DNA of 64,000 nt, taken from the NCBI GenBank assembly GCA_945882095.1, contig CAMCWF010000001.1, positions 1 to 64,000 of the forward strand. The letters run 5' to 3'. The stretch's first letter is position 1. The number at the start of each line of letters is the position of its first letter. Of the stretch, positions 1 through 8,409 are shown in pieces. The position numbers and the translations under genes were made by a program. Source of the DNA: Chryseobacterium gleum. GTDB lineage: Bacteria > Bacteroidota > Bacteroidia > Flavobacteriales_D > Crocinitomicaceae. The notes beneath the pieces were generated by a model. The model was given only the letters and a program-made list of their open reading frames with translations. It made no database searches and was not told the origin of the DNA.

Positions 1-326
1 ATATCTCGCAACTCTATCTCACCCGATAACTTTGCTTTATCAATTCATTTATTCTCATACTCACTTTTGACATCGCTATTAAGTAGTGTTTTTAAAAACC
101 TGTCATATCCACCTACACTTTTAATATCATTGCGGTATTTGTCTTCAACTTCAGACATCATCTTGCCGTAAAAGACCCAAATTAAGGATGTTAGAAAAGT
201 AGTTTTGCCGTAACCATTTCGTCCTGCTATTAGACTTATATTTCGCTCGGAATTTGGGTTAAAGGAAATAATATTTTCTCCTTTGTAAATTCTAAAGTCA
301 GTTAAATTTATTTTGTGAATTTTCAT
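1..326 (-). pseudogene. dndD: dndD 5' part, interrupted by in-frame TGA (runs off window)
   Basis: This is the N-terminal part of a DndD-type ATPase of the DNA phosphorothioation system, an SMC/RecF-like protein that works with DndC and DndE in exchanging backbone oxygen for sulfur. The first 93 codons hold the typical start (INLTDFRIYKGE) and a Walker A motif GRNGYGKTT near residues 35-43. A TGA at 45-47 stops the frame, but the same frame stays open to the window edge and reads IDKAKLSGEIELRD, which looks like normal continuation of the family. The start overlaps the dndC stop by 4 nt (ATGA), so the two are translationally coupled. Either the gene is inactivated by a nonsense mutation or the base is a sequence error. 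The family call is strong; the broken status rests on 14 codons. Confidence 0.65.
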
Positions 327-1687
327 AAACCTTGGTCTTTAACAAAAGATTCAATTCTGTTTTCAACATCATTATGCAAACCATATTTAGATATCAATAA
401 CGTTTTTGTTTCTTGAAGTGTAATCAGATTATCAATTAAGTCATAGTATTCCATATTATCTTGACAAACTTCACGTAATATTCTTCTTTCTGTATCATCA
501 AGTGTTTTAATACTACTTGTATTAATATCCTTATTGTAAATTTCTTTATATAGTTGACCAACACTATATTCAAAAATCCCATCACGTGTCCAAATAACTT
601 GTATTGCGATTAACTCTTGATTATTAATCAAGGTAACAAAAGGTTTTTCCTTTTGTACCATTTTTTGAATGGTCAATAAATCTTTTAAAATAGAATATCT
701 GTAATGAGGTAAATAGCTCCCATTATGAGACCCATCTTCTCTAACCGCTTCTTGTCCATTTCTTCTGGTTTCTGATCGATTTTCCGTCAAATTTCTATTT
801 TCAACCAATCTATTTCTAAAATCCATTAACGGTTGCATCCATTCCTGACCATTTGACACAAGAGCAGTCATTGATTTATCATTTTTGACTACAGTGCAAG
901 TCCAGCATCCAAACCGACTTTGACCACATGAACCATGCTCTTTATTAACGACTACAGTAGGACATTCATAATCATCAGCACTTGCGTCGGAATAAATTTT
1001 AAATAAAATCGAGTTGTCAAACCCCCATGGAGACTTAACTGAATTAATAATATACCAAATTTCTTCTAAATGAAGGTCTCGAATTGGTGCATAAACGTAT
1101 GTATTGCCAGTTGTTTGATGTTTAGATAATCGACTTCCTGTTACCTCATGTTTGCGCATCGTTTTTTCACGATTTTGACTTTCATCGTATCTGGTCCCTA
1201 GAAGGACAATAGCTTCTCCCTTTTCATCAATCTGCTCTAATAAGAAATTGGAAGTGGGACGTATTTTTAATTTATCGGTACACCACCTAAATGCGTTATT
1301 TGGAACAGGATAACCTTTTCCAATTACATTTATCCAGAATGTTTCGTCTAATTTTGGAGTCGTTTTTTGAACAATAATTGGTAAGTTTTGATCTCTTGCT
1401 GCTTCACTAATTTTAGCAAGAACATCATCAACATAATTTTCAATTATTGGATTCTCTACCATTGTATCGTTGCAAACGACATAAACAGGACGCTTTAATT
1501 GAAAAGGCGGTTCGAATTCAGTCCTAATTTTTTCTAGTGCAAGCCAAACGAGTGTTAGTAGAACTGTTGAATCTTTACCACCACTAAAACCTATAATCCA
1601 AGGCCTGTCTGACTTATCAGCGTACGCGTATTGATCTATTATTTCATCAATAATACTAATTATTTTTTTACTTTTTATGACCTTCAT
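323..1687 (-). CDS. dndC: DNA phosphorothioation system sulfurtransferase DndC
   Basis: DndC is a PAPS-reductase-like ATP pyrophosphatase that activates the DNA backbone for sulfur insertion; family members carry an iron-sulfur cluster. The 454-residue protein has the PP-loop SGGKDST at residues 35-41, and cysteines at about 136 (FRWC), 242, 254, 261 and 264 (SCGQSRFGCWTC) that fit the cluster-binding set. The length is normal for the family. It is the first gene of a minus-strand unit, followed by dndD with a 4-nt overlap. No dndB lies between it and the next minus-strand feature, the tRNA-Asp. The region is more AT-rich than the housekeeping genes further on, in keeping with horizontal transfer (inference). 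Confidence 0.9.
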   Translation of the reverse strand: MKVIKSKKIISIIDEIIDQYAYADKSDRPWIIGFSGGKDSTVLLTLVWLALEKIRTEFEPPFQLKRPVYVVCNDTMVENPIIENYVDDVLAKISEAARDQNLPIIVQKTTPKLDETFWINVIGKGYPVPNNAFRWCTDKLKIRPTSNFLLEQIDEKGEAIVLLGTRYDESQNREKTMRKHEVTGSRLSKHQTTGNTYVYAPIRDLHLEEIWYIINSVKSPWGFDNSILFKIYSDASADDYECPTVVVNKEHGSCGQSRFGCWTCTVVKNDKSMTALVSNGQEWMQPLMDFRNRLVENRNLTENRSETRRNGQEAVREDGSHNGSYLPHYRYSILKDLLTIQKMVQKEKPFVTLINNQELIAIQVIWTRDGIFEYSVGQLYKEIYNKDINTSSIKTLDDTERRILREVCQDNMEYYDLIDNLITLQETKTLLISKYGLHNDVENRIESFVKDQGL

Positions 1688-1718
1688 AAGTGACTAAAGT
1701 TTTTCAAACGATATTATT

Positions 1719-1726
1719 CAAAGATA
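1719..1726 (-). promoter_or_regulatory. -7 promoter element of dndC
   Basis: The minus strand reads TATCTTTG, an exact match to the Bacteroidota -7 consensus TAnnTTTG, about 31 nt before the dndC start codon. No TTTG -33 box is present at the usual spacing; an inverted repeat sits there instead (1746-1760). Confidence 0.55.
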
Positions 1727-1745
1727 TAAAATGTTTATGGCTTAC

Positions 1746-1760
1746 AACATAAAATATGTT
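1746..1760. promoter_or_regulatory. inverted repeat, candidate operator of dndC
   Basis: AACATA-AAA-TATGTT is a perfect 6-bp inverted repeat lying 20-34 bp upstream of the dndC -7 element, that is, over the -33 region. Its position suits a repressor or activator site. The regulator is not visible in the window. Confidence 0.35.
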
Positions 1761-1815
1761 GACAAATGTCCTCATTTTTTTATGTTTTGGAATAGAAATG
1801 AATTACTTTCATTAA

Positions 1816-1945
1816 TTACATAGGTAAAAGCAATTGTTTTAGAAAGGCGAAATCTTCAGGAGTGATTCGGCCTAGAATTTGCCAAATAAAAGGATTTAGA
1901 GTTAAGCTGCATGATTAAGTGCCTATGGATTGCTTCAAATCTCAT
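1816..1945 (-). pseudogene. decayed C-terminal gene fragment
   Basis: On the minus strand a protein-like tail ends in a TAA at 1816-1818, including the stretch PFIWQILGRITPEDF followed by AFLKQLLLPM. Upstream, in a frame shifted by one base, it is preceded by ATG-initiated MRFEAIHRHLIMQLN starting at 1945. Together they look like one ORF end broken by a single-base indel near 1890. I do not recognise the family. The fragment may be debris from earlier insertions next to the dnd genes. Confidence 0.35.
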
Positions 1946-2036
1946 TATTTGAAGTTTATTTTCATTTTTATAGACATTAAGAAAAAATGTAATAAAAACA
2001 GCTCAATCCCGTTGCCCTGCGATCAAAAGTATAGCA

Positions 2037-2312
2037 ATGAAAGACAACAGGGTATTAGACATAGAGTTCATTCGTTTACACGTCATTTATAAACATGAGA
2101 TAGTAGACCTTGATATTACTAAAAGAAATATAAAGGAGTATAAAGTTTTAATGGAATTCATCGGAGCCCAGATGGATGTATCAGATTGTCAAATCAAGAA
2201 ACTATTTAAAAAGTATTGTTTCTTTCGTGCTTGTAGAATGAATCCAAGATTAAATCATATTCCATCAGAGTTGATTTATGGTTTCTTTGATGCTAAGGAT
2301 GGTAGTAATTAA
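2037..2312 (+). CDS. hypothetical protein, 91 aa
   Basis: I do not recognise this small protein. It is lysine-rich and mostly helical in appearance, with no signal peptide, no membrane segment and four cysteines without a clear metal pattern. It starts at the first ATG of the frame and is followed 10 bp later by a second small ORF on the same strand, so the two may be co-transcribed. It lies between the dnd genes and tRNA-Asp in AT-rich DNA, so it is probably accessory cargo. It is real with moderate likelihood; no function can be given. Confidence 0.45.
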   Translation: MKDNRVLDIEFIRLHVIYKHEIVDLDITKRNIKEYKVLMEFIGAQMDVSDCQIKKLFKKYCFFRACRMNPRLNHIPSELIYGFFDAKDGSN

Positions 2313-2322
2313 ATTGAAGGTT

Positions 2323-2589
2323 ATGGAAGATTATAAAAAAAATACAATCCTGAAGGATGTATTTACACGCATTGTATTTCAATTAAATAATGGAATCGAT
2401 TCCAATTTTGACGAATACAAGAGAGTTTATGACAAAATAAATGAGGGACACAACAAATCTTTGGAAGAAATAAAAACATCTTTCTATCAAATGGCTTTCT
2501 ATATTGAGGTTAGAAAAACAACGGTTTTAAATGACATTGAGAGGGCTGAATGTGATGTATTGTATAATGAACTCCAAACTCTCATATGA
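2323..2589 (+). CDS. hypothetical protein, 88 aa
   Basis: An unrecognised, charged, helix-rich small protein beginning MEDYKKNTILKDVF. The frame is open from 2278, but that start lies inside the preceding gene; I chose the ATG at 2323 because it follows the upstream stop by 10 bp and has a purine-rich stretch (GAAGG) just before it. No membrane segment or known motif is visible. Together with the preceding ORF it forms a two-gene unit of unknown role beside the dnd locus. Confidence 0.45.
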   Translation: MEDYKKNTILKDVFTRIVFQLNNGIDSNFDEYKRVYDKINEGHNKSLEEIKTSFYQMAFYIEVRKTTVLNDIERAECDVLYNELQTLI

Positions 2590-2633
2590 TAAAATGTTTT
2601 ACAGAATGTTTTACAGATAGGGCTATTGTAAAT

Positions 2634-2670
2634 AAAAAAACCCTCGTAAATACTTGATTTACAAGGGTTT
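2634..2670 (-). terminator. terminator downstream of tRNA-Asp
   Basis: A hairpin pairs AAACCCT-c-GTAAAT with ATTTAC-a-AGGGTTT around the loop ACTTG. On the minus strand it ends in a run of T (A tract at 2634-2640), placing it as the intrinsic terminator of the tRNA-Asp transcript. Confidence 0.75.
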
Positions 2671-2686
2671 TAAGGTTTTGACCTCG

Positions 2687-2760
2687 CGGTCTGGACGGGA
2701 CTCGAACCCGCGACCCCCTGCGTGACAGGCAGGTATTCTAACCAACTGAACTACCAAACC
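2687..2760 (-). tRNA. tRNA-Asp (anticodon GTC)
   Basis: The minus strand folds as a full cloverleaf: acceptor GGTTTGG paired with CCAGACC (one G-U), D-arm GTTC/GAAT, anticodon stem CCTGC/GCAGG with loop CTGTCAC (anticodon GTC), and T-arm GCGGG TTCGAGT CCCGT. The discriminator base is G, as in tRNA-Asp. CCA is not encoded. A terminator follows. The dnd genes and unknown ORFs lie on its 3' side, the usual side for island insertion. Confidence 0.95.
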
Positions 2761-2875
2761 GTATTTTCTGTCATTTCTGACTACCGCAACAGCGATATTT
2801 GAAAAACGTGTGCTTACTTGAAAGCGGAGACAAAATTAAGTCGTTTTTTTGAATTCTCCCAATAAAATAAATTTC

Positions 2876-2910
2876 TTTGTCCAAATTTATGATTGGGTTG
2901 AGTATTTTTG
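2876..2910 (+). promoter_or_regulatory. promoter of the AsmA-family gene
   Basis: TTTG at 2876-2879 and TATTTTTG at 2903-2910 match the Bacteroidota -33 and -7 elements with a 23-bp spacer, a little longer than usual. The start codon is 20 nt further on. Confidence 0.45.
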
Positions 2911-2930
2911 TGTAACAGTCTAACAATCTC

Positions 2931-5900
2931 ATGGCACTTAAGCAATGGTTTAAATCTAAGTTTACTTCAAAATCGATTAAACGATTGCTTCTCATCTTGT
3001 TTGGATTTCCAACCCTGTTGTTTGCAGTACTCATTTTAATCGTTTATTTGAAACAAGATGACATTGTTCAATATTCACTCAAACATGCGAACAAAGATTT
3101 TAATGGAAAAATTAGCATCCATGGAAGTCACGTTGCACCTTTTGCTACTTTTCCGAACATTTCGATTGACCTGGAACATGTAAAAGTGTATGAAAGCAAA
3201 AATCGGAATGCCAGTGTGTTGCTTCATGTTGAAGATGTATATGTTGGATTCTCCTTGGTAGATATTCTAAGTGGTAATTTCAACATTAGTCGCATTTCAT
3301 TGAATGAGGGTGCCATAGATATTATACAACACAAAGACGGCTCAATTAATTTGGCAAATGCCTTGACCTCAAAGGTTCCCACGGAATCAGCCGAACAAGA
3401 TTTACACTTGGACTTAAAGTCAATTGTCTTAAAGAACATTGACATCAATAAAAGGAACGAAGCAACAGGTTTAAAGGTGGACCTCTATATTAAAAAGGCC
3501 AAATCTGCATTCAAATCCAACGCAAAACACATCGACTTTTCACTGGAAACAGATTTTATCCTGAGTGTTTTGAAGGGGAAAGACAGTACGTTTTTTAGAA
3601 ACAAACACATCAACTTCAATACAGATTTTAGGTACGTTAAACAAAAGAACACCCTAGATTTTAATCAAACCACCATAGCCTTTGAAAAAACACTTTTTGA
3701 TTTCGAAGGCAAAATATTATTGAACAAAACGGCGGATGTAAATTTTAAAATTAAAGGCCACAAACCAGATTTTAACTTGTTCCTGGCATTTGCCCCCCCA
3801 TCTTTAGCCTCGTCATTAATGGCTTACAACAACAAAGGAAAGATATTTTTCAATGCAACAGTTAAAGGCAGTACTGCACAGGGAAAACAACCGCACATTG
3901 AAGCACACTTTGGTTGCAAGGAAGGGTTTTTAGAGAACCTGAATAACCAAAAGAAAATGAAGGACATCGTTTTCAACGGCTATTTTTCGAATGGACCCAA
4001 AAACGATATGTCCAGTATGATTTTTAAAATGACCCAAATGCACTTCAAGCCTGAAATTGGTTCTTTCGACGCTTCGTTGGTGGTCAAAAATTTTCTAAAT
4101 CCCGAGGTAGACCTCAAGTTAAATTCAAAATTTGACCTGGATTTTTGGAGTAAATTTTTACAACCAAAGGGAATAAAAGACTTGAGGGGAAATGTTTCTT
4201 TGCAAATGAATTTCCATGACATCATTGATCTTAACCATCCGGAGTTAAGTTTGAAACGCCTAAATGAAGCGTATTATTCGAGATTGGTTGTAAAGGACTT
4301 CCATGCGAAGGTACCCGGTATTCCTTTTCCCATTGATCAATTAAATTTATCGGCAACTGCGCAAGGACACAACGTATCACTAAGCAACTTCTCCCTAAAA
4401 TATGGACATTCCGACCTTACAATGTCTGGAATGCTCAGCGACCTTCCAGCGCTCATTCATCAATCCAATCAACCCCTAACTGCAATGCTTAATGTACGAG
4501 CAAAGCATATGGATTTAAAAGAACTCACTGCCTTTGATACAACATTACAGGTGGATGAACAAGTTAGTAACCTGCACTTTACCGTAAAAATGAATACCAA
4601 TGCAAAATCTTTGTGTACATCGAAATACCTTCCTGAAGGGACCTTTGAGTTGATTAACGGGTTTGCAAAATTTAAGCATTACACCCACGCAATTCATGAT
4701 TTGAATGCAAAGGTTGAAATTGATCCCTTAGACCTTACGCTAAATCACCTGAGCGGATTTATTGATCACTCCGATTTTCAGTTGAATGGTACGCTGCATC
4801 ACTATGACTTTTGGTTTCAACCTAATTTAAATGGGAATGCTTCCGCACTGTTTGAATTTAATGCCAAGCAATTAAAATTAAACGAACTACTTACCTACAA
4901 TGGCAATAACTTCCTTCCTCCATCGTACAAAAATGAGGTTTTGTCTAACGTGTGGATAAAATCCCATGCGAGGATCCATTTTCACCACAGTGTTTTTGAA
5001 GGCATCGACCTAACATTGGATAAGTTAAATGGGAAGACAAATACACATCCCATCGCATTAAGCGCTTTTTCAGGTCAAGTGAGCTATAAACATGATCGAA
5101 TTACATTGAATCAAGTAGGGGGTAAACTCGGGCACTCAGACATTCACGTAAGCGGAGATTATCATTTAACGGATGTCAAACACAGAAATAAAATTACGCT
5201 GTCCTCAAAGACATTCGATTTAAATTCCTTGATCTTGCCATCAAAGCAAAAAGAACCAAGTCTGCATGGATCGGAACACGACAAAACAATGAGCCTATAT
5301 GATTACAGCTTTCCTAACATAGATGCGGTACTTAACATTGGAAGTTTTCATTACGATGCTTACGATTTAAAAAATGTACACGTCGATGTCAGGGTGTTTG
5401 ATGATCACCACATCGAGCTAAATAAAATCAAGGTAACAACCGCAGAAGGATCGATTTCGGGACATGCAGTATTTAGTGGAAGAGACAAAAAACACATTTA
5501 TTTAGCACCCGATTTGGTTATTCATCACCTTAACTTAGATAAATTCATGGTACGTTTTGATAATTTAGGGCAAGACCATCTTGTCTCAGAAAACGTTCAT
5601 GGCTTCATGGAAGGGACACTCTCCGGAAAAATTCATTTACATGCTGATTTGGTTCCCAAATTAGAAGACTCGGAGCTAAAGATTAACATGCAGTTAACCA
5701 AAGGACGTCTTGATAATTATGCACCTTTGATGGATTTGGCCAGTTATTTCGAAGATAAAAGTGTTTCCAGTGTTCGTTTTGACACCCTTACCAATGAGTT
5801 TGTTCTTAAAAATGGCAACATTACCATACCTAGGATGGTCATTAACTCCAGTTTGGGTTATTTGAAGATAGAGGGTAAACAAGCATTAACCAACAAAATG

Positions 5901-6110
5901 GACATGGATTATCACATCGGAATTCCAATGTCAATGATCAAGGAAGTCGCAAGAAACAAACTGTTTAAATCAAAAAACAAAAAGGACAAGGGCGATGATG
6001 TTGAATCGACAGAGTTTGTGGGCATAAATGACCAAACAAAATTCGTTTACGTTAGCGTAAAAGGGGATTTGGATAATTTTGAAGTGAAACTGGCAAAAAA
6101 ACAGAAATGA
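2931..6110 (+). CDS. AsmA-family outer-membrane assembly/lipid-transport-like protein
   Basis: A 1059-residue protein of the AsmA/TamB-like group found throughout Bacteroidota. A short basic N-terminus is followed by one membrane anchor (about residues 19-40, LLLILFGFPTLLFAV...), then a long periplasmic body made of beta-rich segments with many repeated amphipathic strands, as expected for the groove-shaped proteins of this group. The C-terminus (FVYVSVKGDLDNFEVKL) is typical of the AsmA C-terminal region. Family members influence outer-membrane biogenesis, probably by moving phospholipid between membranes; the exact substrate is unknown. It stands alone between tRNA-Asp and the phosphatase gene and has its own promoter. 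Confidence 0.8.
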   Translation: MALKQWFKSKFTSKSIKRLLLILFGFPTLLFAVLILIVYLKQDDIVQYSLKHANKDFNGKISIHGSHVAPFATFPNISIDLEHVKVYESKNRNASVLLHVEDVYVGFSLVDILSGNFNISRISLNEGAIDIIQHKDGSINLANALTSKVPTESAEQDLHLDLKSIVLKNIDINKRNEATGLKVDLYIKKAKSAFKSNAKHIDFSLETDFILSVLKGKDSTFFRNKHINFNTDFRYVKQKNTLDFNQTTIAFEKTLFDFEGKILLNKTADVNFKIKGHKPDFNLFLAFAPPSLASSLMAYNNKGKIFFNATVKGSTAQGKQPHIEAHFGCKEGFLENLNNQKKMKDIVFNGYFSNGPKNDMSSMIFKMTQMHFKPEIGSFDASLVVKNFLNPEVDLKLNSKFDLDFWSKFLQPKGIKDLRGNVSLQMNFHDIIDLNHPELSLKRLNEAYYSRLVVKDFHAKVPGIPFPIDQLNLSATAQGHNVSLSNFSLKYGHSDLTMSGMLSDLPALIHQSNQPLTAMLNVRAKHMDLKELTAFDTTLQVDEQVSNLHFTVKMNTNAKSLCTSKYLPEGTFELINGFAKFKHYTHAIHDLNAKVEIDPLDLTLNHLSGFIDHSDFQLNGTLHHYDFWFQPNLNGNASALFEFNAKQLKLNELLTYNGNNFLPPSYKNEVLSNVWIKSHARIHFHHSVFEGIDLTLDKLNGKTNTHPIALSAFSGQVSYKHDRITLNQVGGKLGHSDIHVSGDYHLTDVKHRNKITLSSKTFDLNSLILPSKQKEPSLHGSEHDKTMSLYDYSFPNIDAVLNIGSFHYDAYDLKNVHVDVRVFDDHHIELNKIKVTTAEGSISGHAVFSGRDKKHIYLAPDLVIHHLNLDKFMVRFDNLGQDHLVSENVHGFMEGTLSGKIHLHADLVPKLEDSELKINMQLTKGRLDNYAPLMDLASYFEDKSVSSVRFDTLTNEFVLKNGNITIPRMVINSSLGYLKIEGKQALTNKMDMDYHIGIPMSMIKEVARNKLFKSKNKKDKGDDVESTEFVGINDQTKFVYVSVKGDLDNFEVKLAKKQK

Positions 6111-6283
6111 TGCAGAGGGTTGTGATTCCCGCATGTTAGATTACCCCTACTAAACAATTCACCATACCCCCCAAAGCACGTCCTTTTTAAACACTGATGG
6201 CATGTTCAGTTTCGAATCGAATCGTGTTCCAAAACTTAAATTAAGGTTTTTGTTAGGTTAACTTTAAATTCAAGAACGTAGGC

Positions 6284-6291
6284 TACTTTCG
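6284..6291 (+). promoter_or_regulatory. -7-like element directly before the phosphatase start
   Basis: TACTTTCG differs by one base from TAnnTTTG and ends exactly 4 nt before the ATG at 6296, which would place transcription start at or next to the start codon. Confidence 0.35.
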
Positions 6292-6295
6292 GAAA

Positions 6296-8134
6296 ATGAA
6301 AATTCTATTTGTTGCCTTTTTCTTCCTTACCTCAGTCGGATTCACCCAAACGATTATTCGCGGACCCTATTTACAAACCCCAACAGACAATAGCATTGTC
6401 ATAATGTGGCGTTCAAACGTAGCTACAAATTCAACTGTTTGGTTTGGGACAGACTCAACACAATTAAATCAATCAGCTATTGGCAATAACAACAACATAA
6501 ACCATTCGGTCCAAGTAACGGGGTTGCAACCCTATACCAAATATTACTACGCGGTTGGCGATCTAGCGGTGTATGGCGGCGGAAGTGCCCAACATTTTTT
6601 CTATACGGCTCCCGTTATTGGCTCCCAAGATTCCATTCGCATATGGTCCATCGGTGACTTCGGCAAGGGAAATGCTGGGCAAATTGCTGTAAAAAATTCG
6701 TACTTAACATGGGCCGGAAATAAGCATACAAACGTGTGGTTATGGTTGGGCGACAACGTATACAATGATGGAAAGGACACTGAGTATCAAAGCAAGGTAT
6801 TTGGTTTGGAAGGATTTAAGGATGTTTTTTCGTGGTTGCCCTTCATGCCCACACCAGGAAATCACGATTACAATGAGATTTGGGCGGAAAGTGCTTTCCT
6901 AGGTATTCCTTATTCTAACATTCCGCTCGAAGACCACCAAGGACCATACTACGACATCGTGGATGTTCCAGAACAGGCTGAAGCAGGAGGCTATCCATCC
7001 AATCTTGAGGTGTTTTACTCTTTTGATTACGGGAACGTTCATTTTATCTCCTTGAACTCGGAAGTGTACGATTTTTTGAATACTGGAACGGGTGTTCAAC
7101 GAATGATTGACTACATCCATGATGATTTGTCCCAAAGCACCAGCGATTTTACCGTTGCGTATTTCCACCAACCGCCCTACTCTAAAGGATCGCACGATTC
7201 TGATGGGGCTCAAGAGCTTGTAATGAAAACCATGAGAGAAGATGTGGTGCCTATTTTAGAATCGTACGACGTGGACATTATTCTCTGCGGTCACAGCCAT
7301 GTGTTCGAACGAAGTTTTTTAATTAAAAACCACTACGGAAATAGTAGCTCTTGGAATCCGGCTACGCAACTGGTCAATGGAACGAATGGTTCAATGGCTA
7401 TGGGAACACCTTACGTTAAAGAAAAATTCAACCAACAGCACGACGGCTCAGTATACGTGGTATGCGGGAATTCAGGTAGTGAAAACTCTGATGGCACCAT
7501 GAACCACCCTGTTTTTTGCTACGATGACAATGGTGCTGGAGTGACAGGCTCTTTTATTATGGATGTGTATAGAAACCGTTTGGACGGAAAGTATTTGCGT
7601 TCAAATGGAACCATTCAAGACGAGTTTACCATTCTCAAGAAAAATATTCCGTCGATAAACATCATCGACACCCTTTGTCTTGGAGAATCAATGACCCTTT
7701 CTGCCGTGCTTTCTGGGGGTTCAGATTCCTTAAGCTTTCTTTGGGATGGCAACGGGGAAACTCAAAATCAGATCACGGTTAATCCCTTACAATCGAATGT
7801 TTACACGTGTAACGTAATAGATCATTTAACGGAGCAGCAAACTACGTCAACCTATCAAATACATGTGCAGGAATGTGTAAACAAGGTGGAGGAATCCTTC
7901 CTTAATCCATTCATCCTATTCCCAAATCCTAGTAAGGGTAAGGTTGAAATCTATGCGGAGGAAGTCATTCAAACTCTACGCGTGATGGACGAACAGGGTA
8001 AATTGGTATACCATACATTTCCTCAGAAAAACGTACTCTCGCTGTCCTTGTCACATCTTCCGGCAGGTAATTACACCTTCGAAGCAATCCTTTCAAGCGG
8101 TACCTATAGAAAATCCTTGATTTTAGCGCCATAA
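6296..8134 (+). CDS. secreted purple acid phosphatase-like metallophosphoesterase with T9SS tail
   Basis: A 612-residue exported enzyme. A signal peptide (residues 1-18, ending FTQ) is followed by a fibronectin-like purple-acid-phosphatase N-domain (RGPYLQTPTDNSIVIMW) and a calcineurin-like catalytic domain. Metal-binding motifs are visible: GDFG at about 120, GDNVY at 152, GNHD at 188, FHQPPY and GHSH further on. A spacer domain (about 460-520) leads to a T9SS type A sorting domain beginning FILFPNPSKGK. It should hydrolyse phosphate esters outside the cell or on the surface after passage through the T9SS; the natural substrate is unknown. No operon partner is close; the next gene begins about 275 bp downstream. 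Confidence 0.88.
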   Translation: MKILFVAFFFLTSVGFTQTIIRGPYLQTPTDNSIVIMWRSNVATNSTVWFGTDSTQLNQSAIGNNNNINHSVQVTGLQPYTKYYYAVGDLAVYGGGSAQHFFYTAPVIGSQDSIRIWSIGDFGKGNAGQIAVKNSYLTWAGNKHTNVWLWLGDNVYNDGKDTEYQSKVFGLEGFKDVFSWLPFMPTPGNHDYNEIWAESAFLGIPYSNIPLEDHQGPYYDIVDVPEQAEAGGYPSNLEVFYSFDYGNVHFISLNSEVYDFLNTGTGVQRMIDYIHDDLSQSTSDFTVAYFHQPPYSKGSHDSDGAQELVMKTMREDVVPILESYDVDIILCGHSHVFERSFLIKNHYGNSSSWNPATQLVNGTNGSMAMGTPYVKEKFNQQHDGSVYVVCGNSGSENSDGTMNHPVFCYDDNGAGVTGSFIMDVYRNRLDGKYLRSNGTIQDEFTILKKNIPSINIIDTLCLGESMTLSAVLSGGSDSLSFLWDGNGETQNQITVNPLQSNVYTCNVIDHLTEQQTTSTYQIHVQECVNKVEESFLNPFILFPNPSKGKVEIYAEEVIQTLRVMDEQGKLVYHTFPQKNVLSLSLSHLPAGNYTFEAILSSGTYRKSLILAP

Positions 8135-8208
8135 TTAAAAGGGCACATCATCTTCATTGATGTATTAAGACGCTATGAAGCATCCAATGTGGTCGAGGTA
8201 CTTATAAA

Positions 8209-8281
8209 GGGTCACGTTTACCGTAAGAACATCGTCATCGCCCACTAACACCTAAACCGATTAACAAACACTAAAGCGGTT
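8209..8281. repeat. intergenic repeat, copy A
   Basis: This 73-bp stretch aligns with 10810-10881 at roughly 80% identity by eye (both begin GGGTCA and share blocks ATCGTCAT, CCACTAA and ACAAACA). Both copies lie 55-75 bp after the stop codon of a T9SS-tailed gene. On the minus strand both read as a related peptide (GVSG, DDVLTVNVT in this copy after a one-base frameshift), so they may be remains of a duplicated gene end that terminates at 8165-8167 here. Confidence 0.5.
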
Positions 8282-8409
8282 CATTAGGGAAGCTCTTTGA
8301 TTAAAGACAGGAAGATTAAGAATAGGTTAATTTACAGCGCCAAAATCAATTGGATAATGTTACAAAACAGTATCTTTAAACAATTGCTTTGAAAATTGGT
8401 TATACGATT

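Larger units (their letters stand above)
1688..2036. other. intergenic stretch between dndC and the small ORFs
   Basis: This AT-rich gap holds the dndC promoter, an inverted repeat (1746-1760) and a decayed minus-strand coding fragment (1816-1945). I see no RNA gene and no intact reading frame in it. Confidence 0.6.

Noticed and set aside
2592-2620. Short direct repeat ATGTTTTACAGA (twice) after the second small ORF
   Set aside because: Too short and in simple AT-rich sequence; no link to an att site or other structure is visible.
2771-3034. 87-codon minus-strand ORF between tRNA-Asp and the AsmA gene
   Set aside because: It overlaps the start and the promoter of the well-supported AsmA gene and has no protein-like features.
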